Source: Acholoe squamosa (taxonomy: Eukaryota; Annelida; Polychaeta; Phyllodocida; Polynoidae). From it: a DNA stretch of 64,000 bases. Below, in pieces: positions 20,565 to 30,748 of the stretch (positions are counted from its first letter, which is position 1; every line of letters begins with the position of its first letter). The notes beneath the pieces were generated by a model, which had not been told where the DNA came from, made no database searches, and worked only from the letters and a program-made list of their open reading frames with translations. The position numbers and the translations under genes are program-made. The DNA lies in NCBI GenBank assembly GCA_949317995.1, contig OX439042.1, positions 16,099,174-16,163,173 of the forward strand, read 5' to 3'.

Positions 20565-21315
20565 ATGTCAACAAAATGCTGTGGGACACAGTGGAGTGAC
20601 AAACAAGCGAAGGGAAAGGCAGGGAAATATGCCACAGAGGTAAAAGGAAAGGTAAGCAACAACTGCATAAAATACAGAAATAATTTTAATAAACATTCTA
20701 AGTATGTACACCTTCACACATACATCTAAATTAACAACTACTTTCACTCAGTAGTGAGAAATAAGTAAACAATTATCATAAAGTCTATATACAAATGTTC
20801 TGAGACGTTTCGATGTTACAGTTCCTGGCACTGCATCGTTCCTGCAACAAGAACCATTGATGATGAGGATTATCTGGACAGCACGGAGCAATCCATGATG
20901 GACTACATCGGGGTGGAGGGTGTGTGAGGTATGTGTGCTCCAAAATAAAAAATAATTCTTGAATAATATTTGTCTCAAACTTGATATAAAATACTGAGTG
21001 CACTATATGACACAAAAGTCTAAAAATAAGTCGCTAAAAAGGCACTTCATGCTAGAATCATCTGATATTTTTCCCAACTTACTTTCAGGGATACGTAAGT
21101 GCGTGGGTGTACCACTTCGGCCAAAAGTAGTAATGTCCACCCAGCAGAGAGAAATGGAGGAAGAATCTAATGCTGTATGGGACTACAAGCAAAGACCATG
21201 CCAAATTACAAGACCGATCTCCCAACCCGGTGTATCCAGTGCACAACAACTAAGAAAGGAAAAGGCAAAAGCTCTAAAAAGTAGCTCAACATGTTTACAT
21301 CAGCACCTTGTATAA
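20565..21315 (+). CDS. Accessory (second) protein of the Harbinger element, spliced
   Basis: Harbinger elements usually encode a second, Myb/SANT-like DNA-binding protein that helps the transposase enter the nucleus and bind the ends. Position and convergent orientation suggest that role. Supporting signals are an acceptor (TTTAATTACAG, ends 20561), ATG at 20565, donor AAG/GTAAGC after 20651, acceptor TTACAG before 20822 and TTTCAG before 21089. The last exon is open to TAA at 21313-21315, and AATAAA follows at 21321. The last exon gives a basic, Gln/Lys-rich tail of about 75 residues. A segment at 20822-20935 gives an acidic peptide in one frame, but its frame does not join exon 1 cleanly, so the gene is probably degraded or my exon set is incomplete. 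A Myb fold is not directly visible. Confidence 0.4.
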
Positions 21316-21320
21316 TTTAC

Positions 21321-21326
21321 AATAAA
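21321..21326 (+). terminator. Polyadenylation signal AATAAA
   Basis: AATAAA begins 6 bases after the stop codon of the plus-strand Harbinger accessory gene, in an AT-rich stretch. It also lies just past the end of the convergent transposase gene, so the two 3' ends nearly meet. Confidence 0.5.
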
Positions 21327-21381
21327 ACCTTTGCCTGCTTTAAACAACATGTGTCCTTACTTTCTGTTAACATAAGGATAA

Positions 21382-22199
21382 TCAATCGGAGTCCGGCTCC
21401 TGGGGAGGTAGATCAGAGTCGTCAGCTGCTGGCCGAACCTCCTCCTGTACACGTCGACACGTGAAATTCTCCTCAACATAGTGGTCACGATGGTCAATCG
21501 GATCAGGCTCATCCTGATTGTGGTCCCAAGGACCACAGGGAGCTGGCTGCACGGCCCAGAACCGGTCCTGCCCATCATCATGGCTGTCGCGATGGGGGAC
21601 TCTTTCTTTCACCGCCAGGTTATGGAGGCATGCGCAGGTGGTAATCACCTTCCATGCTCTCTCCAGGGCCAGATACAGGTATCCTCCGCTCGCATTGAGA
21701 CACCTACAGTGGTAGAAAATAAATTTCTCCTAACTTACATAAAAAGTGTACCTATGCAATGAGGGCAAACGTATGAAAAGTTATTTCCCCAAGTTAGTGG
21801 CAGGGTAAATATTTGAGACATATCCATAATTTGAAAAGATAAGTGGTTGAAGGCCCGCCTCATGCGTCCTACAGGGCGATCATACGGGGCTAACATATAG
21901 TCCCTTAAAGTGTACTTGCATAAGACATAAGTTGAGAACACATTTAAAGTAAACTACTAAAATCAGAGAATATTTTAACATTTTGGCTAAATAGAAGTAA
22001 TGAAAGCAAAATATCCATCATTTGAGGAAATCCTTTGAGGAAGGAAGTAGGTACTGAGAGATGTAAACCACAACATACCCGGAATCACCAAGGAGAAAGA
22101 AATGTCCCCAATCGCCCGCCTCAGCCTCCTCAAACAGCGGACTTGAGGCAAAGGAATACTGGTCGTTGGCAGATCCTGCAAACAATGCGTTGATATGTG
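21382..22199 (-). pseudogene. Harbinger transposase, C-terminal half (HARBI1-like DDE nuclease)
   Basis: Downstream half of a PIF/Harbinger DDE transposase, which excises and inserts the transposon. The piece at 22079-22199 encodes a segment ending in LLGDSG, the second catalytic Asp motif of the family, and stops at a GTATGT donor. The next piece, from 21914 down to about 21785, continues with YTLRDYMLAPYDRP, matching the family block after GDSGY. The last exon (21382-21703) holds ITTCACLHNLAV, the conserved C-terminal helix, and ends in TGA at 21382-21384. The third catalytic acid and the usual FG-LK-RF block are not visible between 21914 and 21703, so this copy looks internally deleted. 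At 22199 it is cut by the Gypsy element. Confidence 0.7.
22196..22199. other. Target-site duplication TGTG, left copy
   Basis: TGTG directly precedes the left LTR (TGTAATGG at 22200) and recurs right after the other LTR at 33835-33838. A 4-bp duplication is normal for Ty3/Gypsy integration. Confidence 0.85.
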
Positions 22200-22557
22200 T
22201 GTAATGGTTCGAATCAATGTCTTGACTAGTTCGAAGTGAAGACCAGACAAGGGCTCTCGGGTTAGTGCAACTGGCACGTATTTATTACGGTATATGTTTT
22301 ACATCTACCTCGAAGTATACTGCTTAGCTGTAGTGTAAGCTCAGGTAAAAGTGGTCTGACTCCGTTGGCAGCTAGAGCCAGACTAACACCTTCCCCGGCC
22401 CCAGGTAGGAGCTGGGACGAGGCGAACAGTGCTGCCACCACCCCGCAGAGACCAGGGGTCGAGGAGACCTCTAGTGACTACCGGTGATGGGCGCACCGCT
22501 CGAAACGCCCTCTCAAGGGAGACGCTCACACTATATCACGATCTACGAGCCCCTACA
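22200..22557 (-). repeat. 3' LTR of the Gypsy element
   Basis: 358 bp, TGTAATGG...CCCTACA on the plus strand, so the element strand reads TGTAGG...ATTACA with TG/CA ends. It aligns without gaps to 33477-33834 with about 10 substitutions (about 2.8%), mostly transitions. The element strand has AATAAA (plus 22281-22286), a likely polyadenylation signal. The LTR is dotted with TTCGA words, as is the interior. Confidence 0.97.
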
Positions 22558-22570
22558 CTACCCCCACCAG
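22558..22570 (-). other. Polypurine tract
   Basis: On the element strand GGTGGGGGTAG lies immediately 5' of the 3' LTR. Plus-strand DNA synthesis normally starts from such a tract. Confidence 0.7.
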
Positions 22571-23557
22571 AATAAGGAAAGGGGTGTGCAAAATAACATA
22601 TTTTAACAGTGTGACAACTTCGTTATTCTAAAAAATAAGGGCTCGAAGTAATAGACGAGAGTTCGAAGTAGAACGTGATATGTTATTTGTGTGACGTCTT
22701 AATAGTAGGAGTCGACCACATATAAATATTTTAGTTATAGTAAACATATACATACACTATGAAACAGGATTAAAGAGAAATATTGGTCGAAACAAGTTCG
22801 GAAGAACATGTTCAAGTCCGTACATAGAGTATTTAAATGTATGTTAAATAAGGATACACCATGTTTGTAATTATATGTGATACTAAGTTACATAACCCGA
22901 AAAGAAAATTTTCGCTGTTCACGTATGAACACTATGTAATAGTTTTTTTATGCACAGTTCACAATAACTGTGGGTTTTTTTATAATTATACAAATATATA
23001 TATATATATATATATATCTATACCACTACTAACCTCGAAGTATGAACACAATTGGTGTGTACCTGAGAAATATTAATAGCATTACGGTAACAGATCTCGT
23101 AGGTTTATAGCACCAATTATTCTGTTTTACTGTTAATAAATAGACACATTTTTATAAAATCGATCCTAGTGGATGACGTTAGGATCGAAATTTTAAGACA
23201 GGAACAATTTTATGAGTAAGGTGAGAGGACTAGTGGTTAACTATATAATATACGATATGACTTTATAGCAGCCCACCGGTGTAGTGGGTCTGCTGTACAA
23301 TAAAAATTAACTTCGGGGTGTGTTCGGGGTTGTCCACTGTTTTTCTGCAGATCCATTCGGCGAATGATGGACTTGGCGGTGGCAAGCCGTGTCGCTGTGT
23401 GGTGTGCCCTGATCAAGATGGGAAGATGTAGATACGTCCATTGGGTTCTGTGGGTCTGCATCCGTCCGGACATCCCTCGGGGTTGGGGCACAGTTCCGGT
23501 GTTCGAGGATCCCATATAAAAGACAGGGTCGGCACCTGTAGTTACTTACATCGAGGT
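22571..23557. other. 3' noncoding part of the Gypsy element
   Basis: About 1 kb between the last ORF and the polypurine tract. AT-rich, with an (AT)n run near 22998-23016 and several TTCGAA/CTCGAAG words. No ORF with a recognisable domain. Confidence 0.7.
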
Positions 23558-24868
23558 TCACAAGTCTGTCTCCATCACCGTCTCTCCGGAGTTGGTTTCC
23601 GGATCGGAGTCCAGACTTATCAGGTTATGGGCCACTGGGGGTTGGGCAGGGGTTGTGGCTGCAGTGGTCGCCTCGGGGATAGGGGCTAGAGTATCAGTTT
23701 GTCTAGCCGGGGTGGCAATTGGGGTAGCGGTAGCGGCTTCAGACTCCCTCCCGGGTCTGGTTGGTGGTGCACCTGCGCTGGCGGAGGCTCTCGGAGTGGG
23801 CATACTCGTGAATCCAAAGGACTCGATGTCCGCCTCAAGCTGTCTAGCCTCCTGCAGCTTGGCCTGGAGCTTTTCGAACGCACTCTCGGCAGTGCCGTCC
23901 CAATCCTTCATGAAACAGCCGAACACTGCCATGAATCGGACATCCTGGTGGTCGTATTGGCTCCTCAGCTCCTGAAGCTGCGACTCGTATTTTAGCTTCA
24001 TGGCCTTGGCCTCATTTTCGCGTTGAAGCATGTCCTGCGAGATTCGGGCTATTCTTCGCTGCTGAATCTAGTGCAGACATTCAAATACGCCTTCCGTAAC
24101 ACCCCGAAGGTAGCCGGTGGCCTGGCTGATGTGTCTTTCCTGCCACGCCTGGAAGACGTCGGCTTGGATATCACAGGATTCCTGTGTCCGGTTTCTGATG
24201 TAATCATCGGGGTCCTCCAGTTCGAAGTTAGATTTCACCAAATGTAATACATTGGTGGTCTTCATGTTTCTTACTGGAGGAGTCAGCACAGGGGTCGTGT
24301 GGGTGTCAGAGCCACTCTCGTAGGTGGAGCTTGAGGTGGCAGTGGCGCTCGGGGATGGGGTGGCGGTGCTGGTCCGTCGAGACGACCCAACTACCGCCCC
24401 ACTCTCATTGATGGTCAGGCCTCGTCCCCTACCAACCTCGGGGAGAGGTTGACTAGGGTCTTTCATTACCAGTTCTCTTCCGGGTCGTTTCGGGTCCACA
24501 GGTCGGACCCGTCCGCGAGAAGAGGTGGTGGCAGGAGCAGCTGGGGGACCCATTGGCTTCGGTTTCCCTGAAGGCAATAAGGTCTGGGACTCGGGGCCTG
24601 GTTTCTGGGTTTCAAACAGAGCGGGGAACTCATCTGGTTCGTCTGATTGTGCCTTGAGTCTAGCGAGCAAGGCGTCCTCCTCCGGGGTGCCCTGGTATCG
24701 TGGGGTAGACTCAGAGTGTCCCATCAACCAGTCGGAATGCGAGAGGGTGGTCCGCCCCTCGAACCAGGTCTGGTGGTTGCCAGTCGAGGTCCCCACTACA
24801 GGTCTGTAAGCACTCGAGCTCAAGGGGTGAGACGTGCTCCAGGCTCGTGGGGTCTCGGGATGTAGCAC
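23558..24868 (-). pseudogene. Extra 3' ORF block of the Gypsy element, C-terminal part
   Basis: Two ORFs in the same frame (24868-24068, 266 codons; 24031-23558, 157 codons) separated by a single TAG at 24068-24070 and open sequence, so they were probably one frame. The first half is Pro/Ser/Thr-rich and likely disordered. About 24250-23850 is rich in heptad-like Gln/Glu/Leu and is predicted by eye to be a coiled coil. The tail is again Ala/Pro/Thr-rich, ending in TAG at 23558. No signal peptide or membrane segment is visible. I do not recognise the family. It lies where env would be in an errantivirus, but it does not look like an envelope. Confidence 0.6.
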
Positions 24869-24906
24869 CCGCGATCGTGCTAGGATCGGGGGACCTCTTC
24901 TTGTGC

Positions 24907-25824
24907 TCAGGGGTTGGAGCTGGAGACTGTGACTCCGAACCTCGGCCGCTTGGCGTCCCGAGTTCGAGGGTCACCACCAGGGTGTGGTCGGGGTTTTCCA
25001 TGACGGTCGACCGCGTCAGGGTCTCTCCTCTGGACTTTGACTTGCCAGTGCATTTCTGCAGACATGTCAAACCGGTGTGAACGCACGTTCTTGAGGAAGT
25101 AGGCGTCCTGCTTCCCCTCGACCGTGTGACAAAGGTGGTCAGTCCTCATGGTAATGGTCAGTCTCTCCTCAGAGGTCATTTGGTCCCACTTCGACATAAG
25201 TCGCTCATGGAGTTTCAGGGCCTTGAGTCGGGCGTCGCTGGCTTTGAGGCCATGAACCTGAGCCAAGTGCTCGGCCATGTGCCCCCGCCTCGTGGTTCTC
25301 AGCCCTTGGCATTTCTTGTTCTCATTCTTCTCATTGGAGCACCGATACACCGGAGCGTGGTGCATGTGATGCTCCACAAGGTCTCTGAAGAATGAGTCCT
25401 TGGATGGCCAGACTCTCTCTGTCCCTGCGGCGTAAACGCAGATCTCGAACGGGCAAGTTGGGTTAGAAGATGTCCAATTCGAAGCAGCATACTGCAACTT
25501 TGTCCGGTGCTCGAAGCCATAGTAAGACTTGGGGGTCTTAACTGTGTCTCCGAGCGAGGCTACCCACACGCGATAGAATTTCGCGGGGCCGGAGTCCTTC
25601 TTCAGGATTTTCATCCATTCCTCGTCGTCACTCTCGCCGTCGCGATTGGTGGCTTGAGGAATCGAATAGCTGTCAGTATAACGCTGACAGTCCATGAAGC
25701 ACTTCGGGGTGTAGTCAGGGAATCCGGTTCGGGCATTGACCCACTTGTTCAGGCTAGACTCGTCAGGGGCGTCTTTCAGCGGCTCCTCTAACGAGTCAAT
25801 ATTTTCCAGCAGTTGCCGGCTCAT
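24907..25824 (-). pseudogene. Extra 3' ORF block, middle part with zinc-finger-like motifs
   Basis: 305-codon ORF. Residues 124-156 have CPFEIC followed by a His cluster (EHHMHH). Residues 162-191 have C-x9-C, then H-x4-H (GHMAEHLAQVH), resembling degenerate C2H2 fingers and suggesting nucleic-acid binding. Residues 65-70 are acidic, and the C-terminus is basic and Pro-rich. It continues upstream in frame past the ATG to a frameshift near 25910, where it meets the 276-codon ORF; KxPKSYY occurs both there and at residues 96-102. At its 3' end, two other frames (25070-24711 and 24868-24068) are both open, so the exact continuation is unclear. Function unknown. Confidence 0.6.
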
Positions 25825-25891
25825 TTCGGCAACCTGCTGGTCGCGGTCTCCATTGCCTTCTTCCTGAACCTCTTCCTCCTCGACCGCAGTG

Positions 25892-26722
25892 CTACTGACG
25901 GGCTTGGGGGCATAGTAAGACTTGGGGGATTTTGCTGGCTACGTCCCCGTCGCGAGCGGTCTCGTTCGTCATTCTTTGCTCTTCCTTTTCAAGCTCGGGG
26001 TCTGCTAGCAAGGCATTCCGGACAGGAGAGTTCTTTTGCGAATCAGACATGAACGCATAGGTGCGTTCTCGGGGTGGTCCTTGTAGAAGGAGGACTTCGC
26101 GGGAGTGGATGCTGGGCAGACGCTCCTCGAACCCGACTAGGCCATACAGCAGCGGGTATGCTGTCTGTGACCTAATTCCGTCATCCTCGCAGATGGCGTC
26201 AACAACGGCAACTAAGCCATCGCTGATGCACATCGCTTCGGCAAGTCCGAAGTAGTTCTCGAACCAAATGTCTGAAACGTCAGTGACTCCTGTGTCGGTA
26301 CATCCATGGCAGATCCTAGATTGTAAATCGTAGGGTATCAGCCGTGGCGGTTCGCCTTTAAGGCCCAGGTACTTCGGTGGGCAGTATCGATTTTTACCTG
26401 TGGCCGTCCGGATGAATCCCTTGGTCACATTCACGTACCCGATGGCTGGTGGTCGGTCGGTGAAAGTCACGGGGACTTCGACGATGACTGAAGGAGTGGT
26501 TCCCTCAGTCGTACTCGGGCGTGGTGTTCTCGGGGCGATCAGTTCAGCACCTCTTGGGATGCTCAGGGTGTCTGGAGTCGAATCGGGGAGAGACGGCTCC
26601 ATTTCGGTGGTGTCCATTAGTTCAACTACTGAACTTCGGGGTGCCTCATCTTGGGCTCGAAGTGGAGTCGGGTGTCCATCGGGGTTGGCCGTTACGGTCG
26701 CCATCACCTCCGAGTGAGCCAT
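25892..26722 (-). pseudogene. Extra 3' ORF block, N-terminal part
   Basis: 276-codon ORF starting with a good ATG at 26722. The first ~90 residues are Pro/Thr/Ser-rich. Residues 90-230 look globular, with a CHGC motif near residue 142 and the segment VSDIWFENYFGLAEAM. I do not recognise the fold, and no hydrophobic membrane stretch is visible. The frame is lost in a C-run near 25910 and coding continues in the next frame. About 90 bases upstream is a polypyrimidine-AG acceptor (see 26810), so a spliced message could express it. It is probably one protein of about 1,000 residues with the two ORFs downstream. Confidence 0.6.
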
Positions 26723-27126
26723 ATTTCGGGCTCAGACGGGTCAGGGGATTGTCCTCCTTCATTCAAGAACAGAAGGAGTCAATAGTATTTCGCTGGGAGG
26801 AACTTTGTCACTATAAGTGGCAGAGAAAACAGTGGCACGTCTTACCTCAGAAAGACGGTTCGCGTGCTGTGAGCGATATTGGAGGCACAACAAGCGATGT
26901 GGAACCAATGTGCATGCGCCACTCCGGCGTTCCGCTCTCTAGCGCCCCCCTTCCCGCTCGTGGCAGGCGTCCGTACTAACCTGGATAGCCAGGGGTCGGG
27001 GTTAGTTTTCTCCATAGGCCGTTGGTGGAATTACCCCCTTCGCTATCCATATCAACGGCAGAATAACATGTAGCATCATGCGTACACGTCAGCCAAGCTG
27101 TCTGCCACCCGCAGGAACCATAAATA
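26723..27126 (-). promoter_or_regulatory. Spacer between integrase and extra ORF, with splice-like signals
   Basis: On the element strand there are donor-like sequences CCAG/GTTAGT (near 26981) and TGAG/GTAAGA (near 26853), and an acceptor TTTTCTCTGCCACTTATAG ending at 26811. This is about 90 bases before the ATG at 26722. Such signals would suit a spliced subgenomic RNA for the 3' ORF. No coding similarity seen here. Confidence 0.35.
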
Positions 27127-28200
27127 TCAACACACAGACTTATTCATGCGGCCTGTAGCCAGACTCATAAGCATAACTGTGCTTTCAGATATAATTCGGG
27201 TGACCATGTGAGGTCCGTCCCAGCTCGAGATCAACTTCTTGCACCTTAAAGTTTCATGCATCCTAAACACTCGGTCACCCACACTGAACTGTCGTGGCTT
27301 TAGGTGGGTATCATACCCAACTTTTTGCCAATTCGCGTTCTTTAACAGCTCATTTCGAACTACTTCATAATCTCTCTTAAATTGGTCTCGTAGAGATTCT
27401 ACAAACATTACAGTACATGGGGCTTCGGGGCTTACCCCTATAACACCATATACGAGATCGGCGGGCATTATAATATCCTCCCCAAATACTAATAAATTGG
27501 GGGAGCAGTTTGTTGCGGCATGCACAGTGCTATTATAAGCGTGTACCACGAAGTCACATTGCTTGTCCCAGTCGTCTTGGCAAGAATTTACCAAGAGTTT
27601 AAGGACTTGTATCAATGTTTGATTGAATCTTTCTACTTGACCATCAGACTGTGGTCTGTATGGATTAGTTCGAGTTTTACAAATGGCCAGGTAGTGGCAC
27701 ATTTCTTGCCATAGGTTGGACTCGAATTCTCGCCCTTGATCACTGTGCATCATTAATGGTGCACCTAAGTGTAGAACCCATCCTTTCACGAAGGCACTAG
27801 CGCAGGTGGCTGCCTTGTGGTCAGGTAAAGGATATACTCGAGTGTATTTGGTATAGTAGTCAGTTACTACCATCATACAAGTGTTGCCCCGGGTGTGGGT
27901 TCGATTCCGCTGATGATATCAATGGCTACTCGGGCAAATCAAACACCGAATAGCTCTTGCACCAGAGGCATTTTTCCCATTCCAGGACTGGGCTTATTCT
28001 TGCCGCATTTGGGGCAAGTCATTACCCATCTTATGATGTCATTGTGCATCCTGGCCAGTAGTATCTCCTGGCTAGGCGTTCTAACATCCTCTTCTTCCCG
28101 AAGTGTCCGCTTGTTTTATGCCCGTGGCAATAAAACATAATATCTTGTCTTAGTGACATAGGAATCACTATCTGTAGGACCTTGTCCTTAGTTGGACAGG
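27127..28200 (-). pseudogene. Gypsy integrase
   Basis: Inserts the cDNA into the genome. The zinc-binding HHCC domain is split over two frames: CHGHKTSGHFG near 28125-28090 gives the His pair and CPKCG near 28003-28018 the Cys pair, with a frameshift between. The catalytic core is in the 249-codon ORF (27127-27876): D6 in VVTDYY, D46 in HSDQGREF and E82 in GQVERFN make the DDE triad. The C-terminal part has FSVGDRVFR and WDGPHMV, a GPY/F-like module. The core frame itself is uninterrupted. No chromodomain is seen after it. Confidence 0.92.
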
Positions 28201-28246
28201 TTTTCCATCGACACAGTAAACCGTCTCGAATCTCTAGCTCGGTTCA

Positions 28247-28897
28247 TTAGGCTAGAAATTTACTGGTTTCTCTGTCTTCGAGGGACAATGCCGGCCGTTC
28301 GGGCTTGGCATTCTTGTTCAGGTAAGAAACCACTCTCTTGATAGCGGGATCATTTTGTTGGAAATGTTGGATGGTTTCTTCCGGCCATTCTATAACATTT
28401 TCCATACTGGCGCTAGGTAACAGCGTCGACTGTCTAGTTCGAACCGTTGCAACTACCGCGTTGTGAGCCCCACAATCATCACAATCGATTTTCTGGCACT
28501 TCCTAAAAGGCCTCCGGGAAAGGGCGTCCGCATTGATATGCTTCGAACCCGGCCTATGTTGGATCTGGCTATGCTCCAACCCAAACTCTGACAAGTGTGC
28601 CAGCCAACGGCCAATCATTCCTTCGGCGTCCTTAAAATTAAGTAGCCATCTCAGGGACGAGTGGTCAGTTCGAAGAGTGAAGTCAGTACCCCATAGGAAA
28701 TGTTGAAACTTTTTGGTATACACCACCACAGCCAGCAACTCACGTTTGGTGGTGCAATAGTTTCGTTGTGCCCTATTCAAAGTGTTACTAGCAAAGGCCT
28801 GGACCTGCGACAGGGCTGCACCATTGCTAGCGTCTGTGTCCAGTATGAAATGGTCATCCGCAGTTGGATATTTCAATACTGGCGTGTTAGCAAACAA
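28247..28897 (-). pseudogene. Gypsy RNase H
   Basis: 216-codon ORF, degrading the RNA strand of the RNA/DNA hybrid. Catalytic features are LDTDAS (residues 19-24), the Glu of KRELLAVV (53), RTDHSSLRWLL (76-86) and HRPGSKHINADALSR (114-128). It starts after a frameshift relative to the RT ORF (28873-29484) and reads on toward the integrase HHCC region, which lies in other frames. It is one domain of the original pol polyprotein. Confidence 0.92.
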
Positions 28898-30193
28898 GTG
28901 TTTATTTGCTCGAAGGCTACATCCTGTTCATCTCCCCAGGGAAAACGTTCCTTTGCTCGACCTGGGGTCCAATGCGCTAGTATTTGTAAGGGGTAACTTA
29001 CTTTGGAATAATTCGGGAGGAAGTCTAGATAGTATGAACAGAAGCCCAGGAAGGATCTTACTTCCTTCGCACATAGGGGTTTCTGCCATTCGGACACTGT
29101 CCAGAGTTTTTCAGGGTCGGCTTTTACGCCGTCAGGAGTTATTATGCGACCAAGATATGTAATAGATGATTTAAATAAATTACATTTCTTAGCTTTTAAT
29201 TTCAGACCATTTGCTAGGATTCTCTTCAAGACTAACTCGAGGTTGCTCATGCAATCCTCGTAAGTCTTTCCAAACACTATAACATCATCGAGGTACACCA
29301 AACAACTCTTCCAGAGAAGGTAGCTTAGCATTTCCTCCATCATAGTTTCGAAAGTGGCCGGTGCATTACACAGCCCAAAAAAGTAAAACATTGTATTGGA
29401 ACAGGCCCATATTGCTCGAGAAAGCTGTTTTCTCCATATCCTTAGGGTCCATCCCGATCTGCCAATACCCGGACTGAAGGTCAAGGGTACAGAAGTATTT
29501 ATTTCCCCCTAAGGAGTCTAAAGTCTCATCTATCCTTGGTAAGGGATAGGAGTTTTTCTTTGTTAAGCTGTTCAGCTTCCTATAGTCGATGTAAAATCGA
29601 ATAGAACCATCCTTCTTCGTGGTCATGCACACTGGGCTGGACCAAGGGCTCGTGCTCGGCACTATAACCCCTTTTTCCAGCTGTTCGAGAATTTGTTTCT
29701 CTGCCTCCACTTTCTTTTTAAGTGGTAATCTCCTATATGGTATTTTAAATGGCTTCGAATCACCGGTGTCAATCGTGTGCAGTACCTTGCTAGTGCGACC
29801 TACCGAGCCCCCAGGCTTCCCGAAGGCATCGTTGAAGGTAGCAAGCAGGGCTCGAAGTCTCTCTTTCTCTGAATTCTTCCTCAAGGAAGAGTCATCAACC
29901 AACTTTCTTAAGTCATCTGGTAGTCCCCAAGCTGCATCCTCGGGTAAATCAGTTCGAAATCGAGCTTCCGAGATGTGTTCTATCAGGAACATATCACCAA
30001 TCTTCTCGTTCTTCCTCAGATACACAGGTTTCAGTCCTCTGTTCATGATAGGGACTACTGTCCACGATCCACTTCCCACCAGAGTGTCAACGGAATCTAG
30101 CTGTAAGCTAGATAATACTTCAAAATTAGGTTCGAAGACAGCGTCCGAACCTCGAAAAGCATGGTTCGAGGAACACAAAACATCACAAGTCAT
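28873..30193 (-). pseudogene. Gypsy reverse transcriptase
   Basis: RNA-dependent DNA polymerase in two ORFs. The upstream one (29366-30193) has a ~150-residue linker, then SPWSSPV (183-189), IDYRKLN (202-208) and LDLQSGYWQI (237-246). The downstream one (28873-29484) has GLCNAPATFETMMEEML (38-53), the catalytic YLDD at 64-67 (two Asp of the active site) and the LGRIITPDGV and RSFLGFCSYY blocks of the thumb/connection. A one-base shift near 29385-29395 separates them. All seven RT blocks are recognisable, so decay is recent. Confidence 0.95.
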
Positions 30194-30634
30194 TCCAGAT
30201 GGAATTTTCAGTCTGTACCACGGTGGCTACCGAGGATACATGTCTCAATATGCAAGGGATCTCGCAATTGTAGGGTTCCCTGATTTTCAACATCCCGTAT
30301 CGAGGGTCCAACACAGCGCCGTACAAACTTGCGAAATCCAAGCCGATTATTCCATCATCACTTATGTCGGCTATGGTAGGGCTCATTACATCCTCGTAGC
30401 CCCCCATCCCGATCTGTATGAACGTCTTGCCAAACGTCTGCATCTGGCTACCGTCATGCAAGCATTAACACTAACAGGTAGTGTTTCATGGTTGCTGGAC
30501 ACCAGACTGAAGAATTTTCTCGAGACACACGAATGGCTGGCACCTGTGTCAATCAAAAATTCCCCAGTCCGCCCCTTCACCGATACAGCAATGTACCATC
30601 GTTTCCCCCCCAAAGGTGAGAGGATCCTTCTCAC
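30183..30634 (-). pseudogene. Gypsy aspartic protease
   Basis: Retropepsin-type protease that processes Gag and Pol. FLIDTGASHS with the active-site DTG is at residues 27-36 of the ORF ending at 30386. The second half, with the GIIGLDFA flap-to-C-terminal motif, is in another frame (30183-30461), so one frameshift lies near 30450. A further shift sits in a C-run around 30606-30612 upstream, and another near 30190 before RT. Gag and protease frames are separated by stops at 30749 and just downstream. Confidence 0.85.
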
Positions 30635-30748
30635 ATACCAGTCCCCCGGAGGGTATTGATTCCTGTACTAGTTCGGACCCGCCAGCGGTGGCTTTTTGGC
30701 AGATTTTCGAATCACGGATCACATCCCTTGCCATAGATGCAACCCTCT

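Noticed and set aside
23558-26722. Envelope gene of the Gypsy element
   Set aside because: No signal peptide, furin-type site, fusion peptide or membrane helix is visible in any of the four ORFs.
27888-27910. tRNA B-box GGTTCGATTCC
   Set aside because: It lies inside the integrase coding region of the Gypsy element and has no A box or stems around it.
29619-30659. 346-codon plus-strand ORF
   Set aside because: It is antisense to the Gypsy protease and RT, whose motifs are clear on the minus strand; the plus-strand product has no recognisable domain.
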